DNA of 25,031 bases, taken from IMG/VR virus record IMGVR_UViG_3300025000_000395, positions 1 to 25,031 of that record. The stretch is one strand, 5' to 3'. This DNA comes from a virus. The notes under the pieces were generated by a model that saw only the letters and a program-made list of their open reading frames with translations, made no database searches and was not told the DNA's origin. A program made the position numbers and the translations under genes. Shown piece after piece: positions 8,124 to 14,513 of this stretch (position 1 is its first letter; every line of letters begins with the position of its first letter).

Positions 8124-8690
8124 ATGTCAACGATAACTAAGTTTCCGACCGCGAACTCAGGCGGCACTTATCCGTGGACTAGCCCTGGCAATTTATACGC
8201 AGATGACAATACTTATGCTTCAGTCGCAAACCCATTCAACGTTTATAACCGTGATTATATTCAATTTTTATCAACGTATGCTTTCGGGGTACCTGTGGGA
8301 GCTATAATCAACTCCGTCACAGTTACAGCAGGGTGGTATGGCGGCAGCGTTGACGAGACTTTTGATTTGGGCATACAGGCATATCTTGGCACATCGACAG
8401 CCAGAGGCGCTGAAACAACAGTAAGCGCCACACAAGGCTCTGAAGTTGTGCTAACTCTGGCAAATCCCGGCACATGGTCAGTGGCCGAGCTTAATACAAA
8501 CACAACAGCCGGTATGAATATTCGTCTACGATATAGAAAAACATCTGACAATGGCTATGCACAATCAATTTTTTGCGATTACATCAAGGTCGTTATTGAT
8601 TATTCACTCGGCTATGCACACAAAGTTTTAGGAATATTAACACCTGCAAAAGTCAATGGCGCAATACCTGCAAAGGTATTAGGAGTATAG
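8124..8690 (+). CDS. putative beta-sandwich tail protein
   Basis: Encodes 188 residues with an AGGT ribosome site. It is Thr, Ser, Tyr and Gly rich and predicted mainly beta: INSVTVTAGWYGGSVDETFDL, VVLTLANPGTWSVAEL, MNIRLRYRK and DYIKVVIDYS give the strand pattern of a jelly-roll or carbohydrate-binding-like module. The last 30 residues form a loosely repeated tail (KVLGILTPAKVNGAIPAKVLGV). Its position after the fibre gene suggests an accessory adsorption protein. I recognise no named family. Confidence 0.55.
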   Translation: MSTITKFPTANSGGTYPWTSPGNLYADDNTYASVANPFNVYNRDYIQFLSTYAFGVPVGAIINSVTVTAGWYGGSVDETFDLGIQAYLGTSTARGAETTVSATQGSEVVLTLANPGTWSVAELNTNTTAGMNIRLRYRKTSDNGYAQSIFCDYIKVVIDYSLGYAHKVLGILTPAKVNGAIPAKVLGV

Positions 8691-8698
8691 GAGAACAT

Positions 8699-9082
8699 AT
8701 GAAAATAAAGAACGCGGAACTTACAGAGGTAATCAGAGCGCTAAATGCTCTCTCAATGCAAAAGTTAGACATTCAACTGGCTTGGGACTTAGGTACATCA
8801 CTTAAATCATTGATGGAAAAACATGAACAAATGGAGCAACTCAGACTCCAACTTTGCAGAGAGCATTGCGACAAGGACGAAGACGGTAATACATTGATGA
8901 TAGATGGGCGATATTCAGGGCTTGATGACAATAAAGAGTTCATCGAAGAGGTCACTGAATTATTGCAAATTGAGAATGAATTTAATGTGCCGCCTATATC
9001 ATTTCAAACGCTCGTCAAGAACAATATCAAACTGACTACGCAAGAGGTCGAAGCATTGAAAAATTTTATTGTGAGGGATTAA
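8699..9082 (+). CDS. DUF1617-like phage protein
   Basis: Encodes 127 mainly helical, charged residues. The opening (IKNAELTEVIRALNALSMQKLDI), then LAWDLGTSLKSLMEKHEQ, a HCDKDEDGN turn and a late LTTQEVEALKNF helix match the layout I recall for DUF1617, a family found between fibre and lysis genes in Bacillota phages. Its function is unknown. The start is set by AGGAG before the ATG. Confidence 0.6.
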   Translation: MKIKNAELTEVIRALNALSMQKLDIQLAWDLGTSLKSLMEKHEQMEQLRLQLCREHCDKDEDGNTLMIDGRYSGLDDNKEFIEEVTELLQIENEFNVPPISFQTLVKNNIKLTTQEVEALKNFIVRD

Positions 9083-9083
9083 T

Positions 9084-9371
9084 ATGCCAATAAAAAAGAT
9101 TATAACCGATAAAAAAGGCATGGTTACACGGCATCACCGAATCCGCGCCTGTTCAATCACCGAGGAACTTGATGGCGAATACATAGACATCAACCTAACC
9201 TCTTATGCCAATAAAGCCATATGGGATTTAGAGGTCGCAGAGGGCGAAAATTTATCCTATACATCGATGGCCATACGGTTGCCGCTCGGAGATGGCAATA
9301 TCAGCAAGGCTAATTTGTACGCTCGAATTAGAGCGGAGATACCAGAATTTGCAGGAGCAACGGAGGAATAG
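9084..9371 (+). CDS. hypothetical late-region protein
   Basis: Encodes 95 residues, starting two bases after the previous stop, with GAGGGA as ribosome site. It is charged, with a short basic N-terminus (PIKKIITDKKGMVTRHHRIR) and no membrane segment or recognisable motif. Its place between the DUF1617-like gene and the XhlA-like gene implies late expression, but no function can be proposed. Confidence 0.6.
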   Translation: MPIKKIITDKKGMVTRHHRIRACSITEELDGEYIDINLTSYANKAIWDLEVAEGENLSYTSMAIRLPLGDGNISKANLYARIRAEIPEFAGATEE

Positions 9372-9374
9372 GGA

Positions 9375-9623
9375 ATGCTACAGTCAGATGTGACACGCGA
9401 TGAATTTGACAGCCTAGGAAATAGGGTAAACACTGTCGAGGGAGATTTTAAAGTGGTTAAATCTAAGGTGAACGACCTCGAAACAAAGACGGCTTGCCTT
9501 CCCGACATGAACACGAGGCTTGCTTTACAAGGGCAAACGCTCAAATCAATAAACAAGCTATTATGGGCTATTTTAGGAGCTACTCTAACATTGATTATCT
9601 ACATAATTACAAAATTATATTAA
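9375..9623 (+). CDS. XhlA-like holin accessory protein
   Basis: Encodes 82 residues: a heptad-patterned coiled coil from about residue 8 to 40 (FDSLGNRVNTVEGDFKVVKS) followed by one C-terminal membrane segment (about 61-79, LLWAILGATLTLIIYIIT). This is the architecture of the hemolysin XhlA family, small membrane proteins that work with holin and endolysin in lysis of Bacillus-type hosts. It sits directly upstream of the holin gene. Identification rests on architecture and position. Confidence 0.75.
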   Translation: MLQSDVTRDEFDSLGNRVNTVEGDFKVVKSKVNDLETKTACLPDMNTRLALQGQTLKSINKLLWAILGATLTLIIYIITKLY

Positions 9624-9637
9624 GGAGGTGAATGTAT

Positions 9638-9817
9638 ATGCAAAACAGACTAAAATCATGGGCAACGTGGCTATCAATATCAACATTAATCGGATTCGTC
9701 GCTAAAACTTATTTCGGCTGGGAAATCCCAATGTTTAATCAATTAGTTGATATGATACTGCTCACACTTACCGCGTTTGGTATCCTCAACAACCCGACAG
9801 ACCCAGCGCATTTCTAG
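9638..9817 (+). CDS. phage holin
   Basis: Encodes 59 residues from the second of two in-frame ATGs (9632 and 9638). AAGGAGGTG at 9622-9630 leaves only a few bases to the first ATG but a good distance to the second. Two hydrophobic segments (about 6-22 and 34-50) and the C-terminal GILNNPTDPAHF match small phiLC3-type holins, which pore the membrane at a set time to release the endolysin. The endolysin gene follows after eight bases. Confidence 0.85.
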   Translation: MQNRLKSWATWLSISTLIGFVAKTYFGWEIPMFNQLVDMILLTLTAFGILNNPTDPAHF

Positions 9818-9825
9818 GAGGGCAT

Positions 9826-10446
9826 ATGATTAACTTTTTGGAACTTATCAAACCGGGCGCGCTAGAGGCGTGGAGAAAACACAATATCAGGTCAAGCGTC
9901 ACGATGGCACAAGCTATCATTGAGAGCGCATGGGGCGACTCAGCGCCGGGGAATAACCTATTCGGAATGAAATGGTATGACGGCTGCGGATATGATGTGC
10001 AATACCTCGACACGCAGGAGTATATTCAAGGGCAGTATGTCACCATGAAAGAGCCGTTCCGCAAATACAATTCATTCACCGACTCAATCTACGACCATAC
10101 TCAACTATTACTGATAGACAGATATATCCCTGTACGTCAGGCAGAGTCGTATCAAGAGGCGGCTAGGGCGCTCCAGACATGCGGATATGCAACTGACCCA
10201 GCATACGCTAATGCGCTGATCAGGATTATCGAGCAGTATGGATTAAATTATTATGATGGAGGGATGTTTAAAGTGTACGGAGATTATGAAAAAATCGCTG
10301 AATGGGCGAGAGCTGACGTTCAGGAGCTATATGAGCGTGGCATAATGAAAGGCGATGACAAGGGGAATTTTAACCCTAAAGAGCCGATTACCCGTGAACA
10401 GGCGGCATCCCTTATAATGAGGGCTCTCCGCTCAATAGGCAAATAA
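9826..10446 (+). CDS. endolysin: glucosaminidase with SLH domain
   Basis: Encodes 206 residues. Residues 1-140 are a GH73-type N-acetylglucosaminidase (FlgJ/LytG-like): SVTMAQAIIESAWGDS gives the catalytic glutamate (E33), followed by NNLFGMKWYDG, the FRKYNSFTDSIYDH aromatic region and the ALQTCGYATDPAYANAL block. It should cut the glycan strand of host peptidoglycan. Residues 155-203 (AEWARADVQELYERGIM, GDDKGNFNPKEPITREQAA) form a single S-layer-homology domain, which in hosts binds pyruvylated secondary cell-wall polymer. No signal peptide is present, so it depends on the upstream holin. AGGAGGG precedes the ATG. Confidence 0.92.
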   Translation: MINFLELIKPGALEAWRKHNIRSSVTMAQAIIESAWGDSAPGNNLFGMKWYDGCGYDVQYLDTQEYIQGQYVTMKEPFRKYNSFTDSIYDHTQLLLIDRYIPVRQAESYQEAARALQTCGYATDPAYANALIRIIEQYGLNYYDGGMFKVYGDYEKIAEWARADVQELYERGIMKGDDKGNFNPKEPITREQAASLIMRALRSIGK

Positions 10447-10525
10447 AAAGACTCCGCGCAAGCGAAGCCTCTTATAATTATGCGGTGTAGATCGGTACGC
10501 ACAGGTGTGGAACTGCGGACACTTT

Positions 10526-10549
10526 GGCTCCTTCGGGAGCCTCTTTTTT
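10526..10549 (+). terminator. intrinsic terminator at the end of the late genes
   Basis: GGCTCC (10526-10531), TTCG loop and GGAGCC (10536-10541) followed by TCTTTTTT. It ends late plus-strand transcription 80 bases after the endolysin. Its T tract overlaps the stop codon of the convergent minus-strand gene. The interval 10447-10525 shows no other clear feature. Confidence 0.85.
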
Positions 10550-11000
10550 ATGCCTCGAAAAATTTTATAATCGCCTTATCCATGATTCTGCTCATCGGCA
10601 CGCCAGTTTCGGACGAATATTTGCGGAGCTTGGCCATTAATTCCGAGTCAATCACCATATTCACGCGCTCGCGGGTAGTCAGGTCAGAGGGCGCGGCTTC
10701 TTCTTGCGCGCCGAATTCTGCCTCAACAGTTTCGGCAAATAAATGTTTCTCTGCCCATGCTTGCGCATCCTCTGCGGTCATCGGGTTAATTGTCTCGCCG
10801 CCGTGCGTCTCGTTGCCGATATGACGCGCATACTCGCTCATCGGGCCGCCGTAGCCGTGAAGGAAATACGCGCCTTTGGTGTTACGGTACAGTGCCTGAT
10901 AGCAGTGCGAAAAATCCCTGTTGCTCCGCTCGTTCGACCAATCGCCTATCAATTTCGATGTTTCCGTGTTGTACGTCCTGCCGTCAATAATTTTTCGCAT
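10548..11000 (-). CDS. ribbon-helix-helix protein with N-terminal phage domain
   Basis: Encodes 150 residues from the ATG at 11000, chosen because GGAG lies six bases before it; the upstream in-frame ATG at 11012 has no ribosome site. Residues 1-90 (KIIDGRTYNTETSKLIGDWS, LYRNTKGAYFLHGYGGPMS, then AEDAQAWAEKHL) form a domain I recall in many Bacillota phage and mobile-element proteins. Residues 110-150 (TTRERVNMVIDSELMAKLRK, GVPMSRIMDKAI) look like a ribbon-helix-helix DNA-binding unit. It is probably a small regulator and may control the upstream operator. The bases are distinctly richer in G+C than the neighbouring 101-aa gene, hinting at separate origin. Confidence 0.75.
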   Translation of the reverse strand: MRKIIDGRTYNTETSKLIGDWSNERSNRDFSHCYQALYRNTKGAYFLHGYGGPMSEYARHIGNETHGGETINPMTAEDAQAWAEKHLFAETVEAEFGAQEEAAPSDLTTRERVNMVIDSELMAKLRKYSSETGVPMSRIMDKAIIKFFEA

Positions 11001-11015
11001 GATGTTCTCCATTCT

Positions 11016-11045
11016 GCCGGGATTTACCGCCCGGCTCGGTTTTTT
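11016..11045 (+). terminator. hairpin with T tract between two minus-strand genes
   Basis: GCCGGG (11016-11021) pairs with CCCGGC (11030-11035) around an 8-base loop and is followed on the plus strand by TCGGTTTTTT. In that direction it looks like a second terminator against late read-through. On the minus strand it lies between the 101-aa gene and the RHH gene without a T tract, so it could affect mRNA processing instead. Confidence 0.5.
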
Positions 11046-11047
11046 GT

Positions 11048-11353
11048 TTATTCTGCGATTTCTTTAATTTTTTCGACAATTGTATTAAAATCATCGGAGC
11101 TGATATTTTTTGACTCGAATTTCTCTGTTGTAAAATCAAACCAAACTTTTGCGTAATATAAATTGCTAATCATTTTGCTTGCTGATGAGTTTGAAATTTT
11201 TTGGCCATTGAGTTCGGCGTATGAAATGCTTCCTGTGTTGTATTTTTCTACTACCAAGCCAAGCAATTTTGCTAAATCATTAAAATATATCCTATGGTTG
11301 TTTCCGTTAATCCATTCTTTTCCTATAGTGAGCATTTTTTCTGTGTTTAACAT
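11048..11353 (-). CDS. hypothetical phage accessory protein
   Basis: Encodes 101 residues with a strong AGGAGG before the ATG. The text MLTIGKEWINGNNHRIYFND, GSISYAELNGQKISNSSAS and the final helices resemble small proteins recalled from clostridial and Bacillus mobile elements, all without known function. It is AT-rich and is the first gene after the promoter at 11384-11412. It lies upstream of the RHH gene on the same strand, and the pair probably forms one transcript expressed in the lysogen. A toxin-antitoxin-like or regulator-plus-effector pair is possible but not shown. Confidence 0.65.
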   Translation of the reverse strand: MLNTEKMLTIGKEWINGNNHRIYFNDLAKLLGLVVEKYNTGSISYAELNGQKISNSSASKMISNLYYAKVWFDFTTEKFESKNISSDDFNTIVEKIKEIAE

Positions 11354-11383
11354 TGTCGTTGCCTCCTGTTATTTGATAATCTA

Positions 11384-11412
11384 AGTATACATCAGTTGAT
11401 GTATGGTGTCAA
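11384..11412 (-). promoter_or_regulatory. sigma-A promoter for the 101-aa/RHH operon
   Basis: Read on the minus strand: TTGACA (11412-11407), 17 bases, TATACT (11389-11384), then AGGAGG and the ATG at 11353. This is the best-matching promoter on the minus strand of the window. Confidence 0.85.
11387..11404. promoter_or_regulatory. palindromic operator between -35 and -10
   Basis: ATACATCAGTTGATGTAT is a perfect 8-2-8 inverted repeat filling the promoter spacer and entering the -10 box. Related half-sites (TACAT at 11413, ATGTA at 11421, TTGATGTA at 11443-11450) continue upstream, suggesting a cluster of operators for a dimeric repressor. The nearby RHH protein is the obvious candidate. Confidence 0.75.
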
Positions 11413-11483
11413 TACATATAATGTACATAAAATGATAAATTATTGATGTAAAATGTAACAATATTGCCATATGATGGGCAAAT

Positions 11484-11504
11484 AAAAAGCCCTCCGAAGA
11501 GGGC
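11484..11504 (-). terminator. intrinsic terminator for the exonuclease gene
   Basis: On the minus strand GCCCTC, loop TTCG and GAGGGC are followed by TTTTTATTTG. It stops transcripts of the exonuclease gene before the next promoter. The bases 11505-11568 hold nothing else I can identify. Confidence 0.85.
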
Positions 11505-11568
11505 GAAAAGTCAGAACGCTTGGAGTAAATATCGTATTCCCGATAATACAATCGTCGCGAATGTACAA

Positions 11569-12390
11569 TTATGCTCGCGTTCGCCTTTCAATCCTTTTAG
11601 CTTCCTGATCGGCTTCTGCCAGTTTTAACAGCTCTATAAATATCATGCCTGTAATCCGAGCATCAGCATATGCTCTATGGTATCCACCTTGGTCTATGTT
11701 AAAATGTTTAGCGACATTGATGAGTTTATGACTGTTTAGATTTACGTACTTTCTAGAGCAATTTAAAGTACATACATAAGGGTTTAGAATACTCACACCT
11801 TGCCTATGTAAATTTGCCATCAGAAACGATAGGTCAAACGTGGCGTTATGCATAACGATTGGCAACTCTCCGATGAACTCGGTGAGTTTCGGCAGCATCT
11901 CTTCTATAGAAGGTGAATCAGCAACCATGTCGTTAGTTATTCCGTTGATTTTTGTTATAAATTCGGTTATTGGAACCTTTGGTTTTATAAGTTTTTCAAA
12001 AGAAGCAAACTCTTTTCCGTTAATGAACCTGACGGCCGCGAATTCGATTATTTCGCAATTGCTAGGGCTTAATCCTGTGGTTTCGATGTCAAATGCAATA
12101 AAGTCGTTGCATCGGGCTCTGCCTTTTATAGTGTTTATCCTTATCTGCTCAGTTTCCCCGATTATTTCATTATATTCATCGTCCATGTTTGAGCGCCGTG
12201 AGTAAACATGCTGTTGCTGAGACTCTTGCGGTTGGGTTTGCTCTTGGGACTTATCGGCTGTCTTAGCTTTGCCGATAAAATAAAACGCTAAAATAATTAT
12301 TGCAATCCCGACAAAAAGATTTGCGCTTAGTATCGCAATGCAAATCAATACAGCTGCTACAGCTCCGAGAATCGATAAGATTTTTTTCAC
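11569..12390 (-). CDS. membrane-anchored DEDDh 3'-5' exonuclease (DnaQ-like)
   Basis: Encodes 273 residues from a GTG at 12390 with GAGGTGA six bases upstream; an earlier GTG at 12399 falls inside that ribosome site. Residues 4-22 and 24-40 are two hydrophobic segments, probably a membrane hairpin or one long anchor, followed by a Gln-rich linker. The exonuclease domain spans about 95-260 with all three motifs: D101-I-E103-TTG, H181-N-A-T-F-D186 and H238-RAYA-D243. It should remove nucleotides from DNA or RNA 3' ends with two metal ions. Housekeeping DnaQ proteins and polymerase epsilon subunits lack such an anchor. The gene stands alone with its own promoter-like sequence and terminator, beside attP and opposite to the late genes, which is the pattern of a lysogen-expressed accessory gene. 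A role in blocking incoming DNA is a hypothesis. Confidence 0.88.
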   Translation of the reverse strand: MKKILSILGAVAAVLICIAILSANLFVGIAIIILAFYFIGKAKTADKSQEQTQPQESQQQHVYSRRSNMDDEYNEIIGETEQIRINTIKGRARCNDFIAFDIETTGLSPSNCEIIEFAAVRFINGKEFASFEKLIKPKVPITEFITKINGITNDMVADSPSIEEMLPKLTEFIGELPIVMHNATFDLSFLMANLHRQGVSILNPYVCTLNCSRKYVNLNSHKLINVAKHFNIDQGGYHRAYADARITGMIFIELLKLAEADQEAKRIERRTRA

Positions 12391-12444
12391 AACAATCACC
12401 TCATTAAATTATTTAATAGATTTTTAGCCTTGACGTTTATTGAA

Positions 12445-12473
12445 ATTGTAATACTAAATTTAACGATGTGCAA
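12445..12473 (-). promoter_or_regulatory. possible promoter of the exonuclease gene
   Basis: On the minus strand TTGCAC (12473-12468), 17 bases and TACAAT (12450-12445) lie about 55 bases before the GTG. The -35 box is weak, so this is tentative. Confidence 0.4.
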
Positions 12474-12511
12474 GTTAATTTTTATATTACTTTATTTCGG
12501 CGACTTTATTT

Positions 12512-12533
12512 TGTGCGTTATTTGTGCGTTATT
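12512..12533 (+). repeat. left arm-type repeats of attP (two TGTGCGTTATT)
   Basis: TGTGCGTTATT occurs at 12512-12522 and immediately again at 12523-12533. The same 11-mer occurs twice, in the same orientation, on the other side of the tRNA-derived core. Paired direct repeats flanking a core are the usual form of arm sites bound by the N-terminal domain of a tyrosine integrase. Confidence 0.7.
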
Positions 12534-12538
12534 ACATG

Positions 12539-12579
12539 AAAACAGCGACCTGCTAGCTTTACCTAGAAGTCGCTGTTTT
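12539..12579 (-). terminator. long hairpin terminator beside the tRNA fragment
   Basis: AAAACAGCGAC (12539-12549) and GTCGCTGTTTT (12569-12579) form a perfect 11-bp stem around a 19-base loop that has a smaller CTAG/CTAG pairing. Its A and T tracts let it work in both directions. On the minus strand it follows the tRNA fragment's CCA by two bases, so it can end the integrase transcript and, after integration, could serve the restored tRNA-Arg gene. Confidence 0.75.
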
Positions 12580-12581
12580 GC

Positions 12582-12631
12582 TGGTGTTCCCGAGACGACT
12601 CGAACGTCCGGCCAACGGATTAGAAATCCGT
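12582..12631 (-). other. attP core: 3' half of tRNA-Arg(UCU)
   Basis: Read on the minus strand: anticodon stem ACGGA, loop TTTCTAA (anticodon TCT), stem TCCGT; a five-base variable region; T arm GGACG-TTCGAGT-CGTCT; acceptor strand CGGGAAC; discriminator A and CCA. The bases beyond 12631 have no D arm or 5' acceptor strand, so the gene is only half present. Such 3'-half copies next to an integrase gene are attachment cores that restore the host tRNA on insertion. The presumed host target is a tRNA-Arg(UCU) gene with encoded CCA. Confidence 0.88.
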
Positions 12632-12677
12632 TGAATTACGTAGCGTAACGGTATTTGTAAAAATATCAAATGCTCAA

Positions 12678-13847
12678 TTACAGAGGCTTATTTAATCGCT
12701 TTATTTTTGCACTACGCAACGTGTTTAAATTTGTTTTAATAGCGTTATTGCCGCTACTAACGTTTTGTGCGTTATTTTGTGCGTTATTTGCCGCCGCTAA
12801 CTCTTCGTTGAAAATGTCTTTCATTCTATCGTCCATCGCTTTATTATCATTGCTTTGAAGATGCTGATATATCTTTTTTAGCACAACGACATCGTGTCCA
12901 AGTCTTTGAGCGGCGTATTGATCGGGTATTCCATTTCTATACATAACTGTCGCTTGATAGTGCCTTAAATTGTGAAACGTAATCTCAGGAGTTCCGAGCT
13001 TGTCCATAAGATTGGCCCATCTGCCGCTATAGCTATCTGGCCGCATATTAAATATCGGAGCTGATGACTTTTTATAATCGATTGGTCTTTTTGATTTTAA
13101 TAATTGAACCAAATATTCAGGCAAAACAACTCTTCGTATGCCTCTTTCGGATTTAGGTTTTTTATTTTTATATCCTTCTTCCGTAATACCTCTGCTTTTT
13201 ACTATATAAATAATTGAATTATTAAAATCAACATCCGCCCATGTTAAGGCGAATATTTCGCCTTCTCGCATTCCGGCATGCGCCGCCAACAAAAACGGCA
13301 ACTCGTCAAACGTGCCTTTGACACATCGGTGCAAAAGAGCGGCTTGCTCTTCTGTAGGGACACACGGTGTGTATTTTTCGACCTTGGGCGATTTAAGTTC
13401 TAACATCGGCGATTTTCTTTTTAGAGCTGTATAGAAAATATTAGATAAAACTCCAAAATATTTCCTGACCGAAGTAGACGAATGACTTGATAATTCTTTT
13501 GATAAATAATCTTTAACATGAAGATCGTTAATTTGAGATAATTTATATTTACCAAATACAGGCTTAAAATGCGTCTCGATATACATTTTATATGAAATAA
13601 AAGTAGAATCTTCTATTTCTGGTTTTTTCATTTCCAACCATTTATCGGCCCAAATATTAAACCTCATATTTGAAACATTGAGTAAGCTTTGGTTTTCCAC
13701 GTCTATTTCTATATCACGAGCCGCAGCGATACAGTCTTTTTCTCTCTGTCGCGTTATATACTCCCTTATCATCTTTCCATTTAAATCTCTGCCTTTATAT
13801 ATGCAAGCTTGAAATGTTCCGTTTTTTAATTTTCTAATATATGCCAT
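12678..13847 (-). CDS. int: tyrosine site-specific integrase
   Basis: Encodes 389 residues from the ATG at 13847 (AGGA upstream); the open frame extends further into the repressor gene but without a start signal. Residues 1-55 are an arm-binding domain (KLKNGTFQACIYKGRDLNGK), 63-150 the SAM-like core-binding domain and 165-330 the catalytic domain with R194 (AGMREGE), K232, H292/R295 (HNLRH), H318 (RLGHD) and the nucleophile Y327 (KKIYQHL). It inserts and excises the phage at the tRNA-Arg site. A tail of about 55 residues after the active tyrosine is Asn/Gln rich because the attP arm repeats lie inside it. It follows the repressor by 13 bases and probably shares its transcript. Confidence 0.95.
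   Translation of the reverse strand: MAYIRKLKNGTFQACIYKGRDLNGKMIREYITRQREKDCIAAARDIEIDVENQSLLNVSNMRFNIWADKWLEMKKPEIEDSTFISYKMYIETHFKPVFGKYKLSQINDLHVKDYLSKELSSHSSTSVRKYFGVLSNIFYTALKRKSPMLELKSPKVEKYTPCVPTEEQAALLHRCVKGTFDELPFLLAAHAGMREGEIFALTWADVDFNNSIIYIVKSRGITEEGYKNKKPKSERGIRRVVLPEYLVQLLKSKRPIDYKKSSAPIFNMRPDSYSGRWANLMDKLGTPEITFHNLRHYQATVMYRNGIPDQYAAQRLGHDVVVLKKIYQHLQSNDNKAMDDRMKDIFNEELAAANNAQNNAQNVSSGNNAIKTNLNTLRSAKIKRLNKPL
12766..12788 (+). repeat. right arm-type repeats of attP inside the integrase gene
   Basis: TGTGCGTTATT occurs at 12766-12776 and 12778-12788, matching the left pair. A degenerate copy (GCGTTATT) is at 12743-12750. On the coding strand these produce the NNAQNNAQN stretch near the integrase C-terminus. 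Confidence 0.7.
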
Positions 13848-13860
13848 GGCTATGTATCCT

Positions 13861-14490
13861 CTATATATTTGATTTAAACGATTTAACTTTGCCAAGTATT
13901 TTAATATTTTTAAAATCTTTTTTGCCATAAACTTTATCGGGGTAAATAGGGTTTTCGGCTCTTAGAATGATACAATCATCAACTTTATATATTCTTTTGA
14001 TAGTCGCTTCGTCATCAATCATACATAAAGCAATTTCGCCATTTTCGACATCGGGCTGGCTTCTAATATATACAGTGTCGCCATCGTGAATCCTAGCGTT
14101 AATCATGCTATCTCCCTTTACTTTAAGGCAAAAATCAACATCGTCTGACGAATCAACCGTTTCATAACTTTCAATGTTTTCTTCTGCTGAAATTGGCTTG
14201 CCTGCGGCCACTCTTCCTAATACCGGAATTTTTTTATATTTTAACTTACGATCTTCCGAGTATTTCGGGGCATCCATCCCCATCAACCATACAGGATTTA
14301 CTTTAAAATAATGCGCCAACAACTTTATACCTGTTTGTCGAGCGTTGATTTCGGCCCTTTCGTATCTAGATATTGTGGCGCCGCTTAAACCAACTTCTTC
14401 ACCTAATTGCCTTACGTTTAAATCGTTTTCATCCCTGCATTCTTTTAACCTTTTTGCAAATATTTGCAATAATTCGGGGTTTGCTACCAT
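13861..14490 (-). CDS. CI/LexA-like phage repressor with S24 domain
   Basis: Encodes 209 residues with AAGGAG ten bases before the ATG. Residues 8-65 are an XRE-type helix-turn-helix (VRQLGEEVGLSGATISRYER). Residues 88-205 are an S24 peptidase/LexA-fold domain with a cleavage site at A96-G97 (RVAAGKP), S128 (KGDSM) and K165 (ATIKR) as the catalytic pair. It should hold the prophage silent by binding operators in the divergent region and lose activity by RecA-stimulated self-cleavage after DNA damage, making the phage inducible. It is read leftward with the integrase. Confidence 0.93.
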   Translation of the reverse strand: MVANPELLQIFAKRLKECRDENDLNVRQLGEEVGLSGATISRYERAEINARQTGIKLLAHYFKVNPVWLMGMDAPKYSEDRKLKYKKIPVLGRVAAGKPISAEENIESYETVDSSDDVDFCLKVKGDSMINARIHDGDTVYIRSQPDVENGEIALCMIDDEATIKRIYKVDDCIILRAENPIYPDKVYGKKDFKNIKILGKVKSFKSNI

Positions 14491-14513
14491 TATCGCTCAA
14501 CTCCTTTTGTTTC

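Noticed and set aside
10447-10475. Imperfect hairpin just after the endolysin (AAGA...TCTT)
   Set aside because: Pairing is interrupted by mismatches and no T tract follows; the strong terminator at 10526 explains transcription end.
10480-11156. Plus-strand frames of 114 and 137 codons opposite the RHH gene
   Set aside because: They cross two terminators, lack ribosome sites and are Arg/Cys/Ser-rich as expected for the complement of a G+C-rich gene.
11396-11422. Plus-strand promoter TTGATG-15-TATAAT divergent from the 101-aa operon
   Set aside because: The spacer is too short and no plus-strand gene follows; the boxes coincide with the operator repeats and AT-rich flank.
12430-12648. 72-codon plus-strand frame across the attachment region
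   Set aside because: It runs through the hairpin and tRNA fragment, has no ribosome site and its second half is just translated tRNA sequence.
12582-12680. Complete tRNA-Arg gene
   Set aside because: The 3' half folds well but bases 12632-12680 contain no D arm or matching 5' acceptor strand, so it is an attachment-site fragment only.
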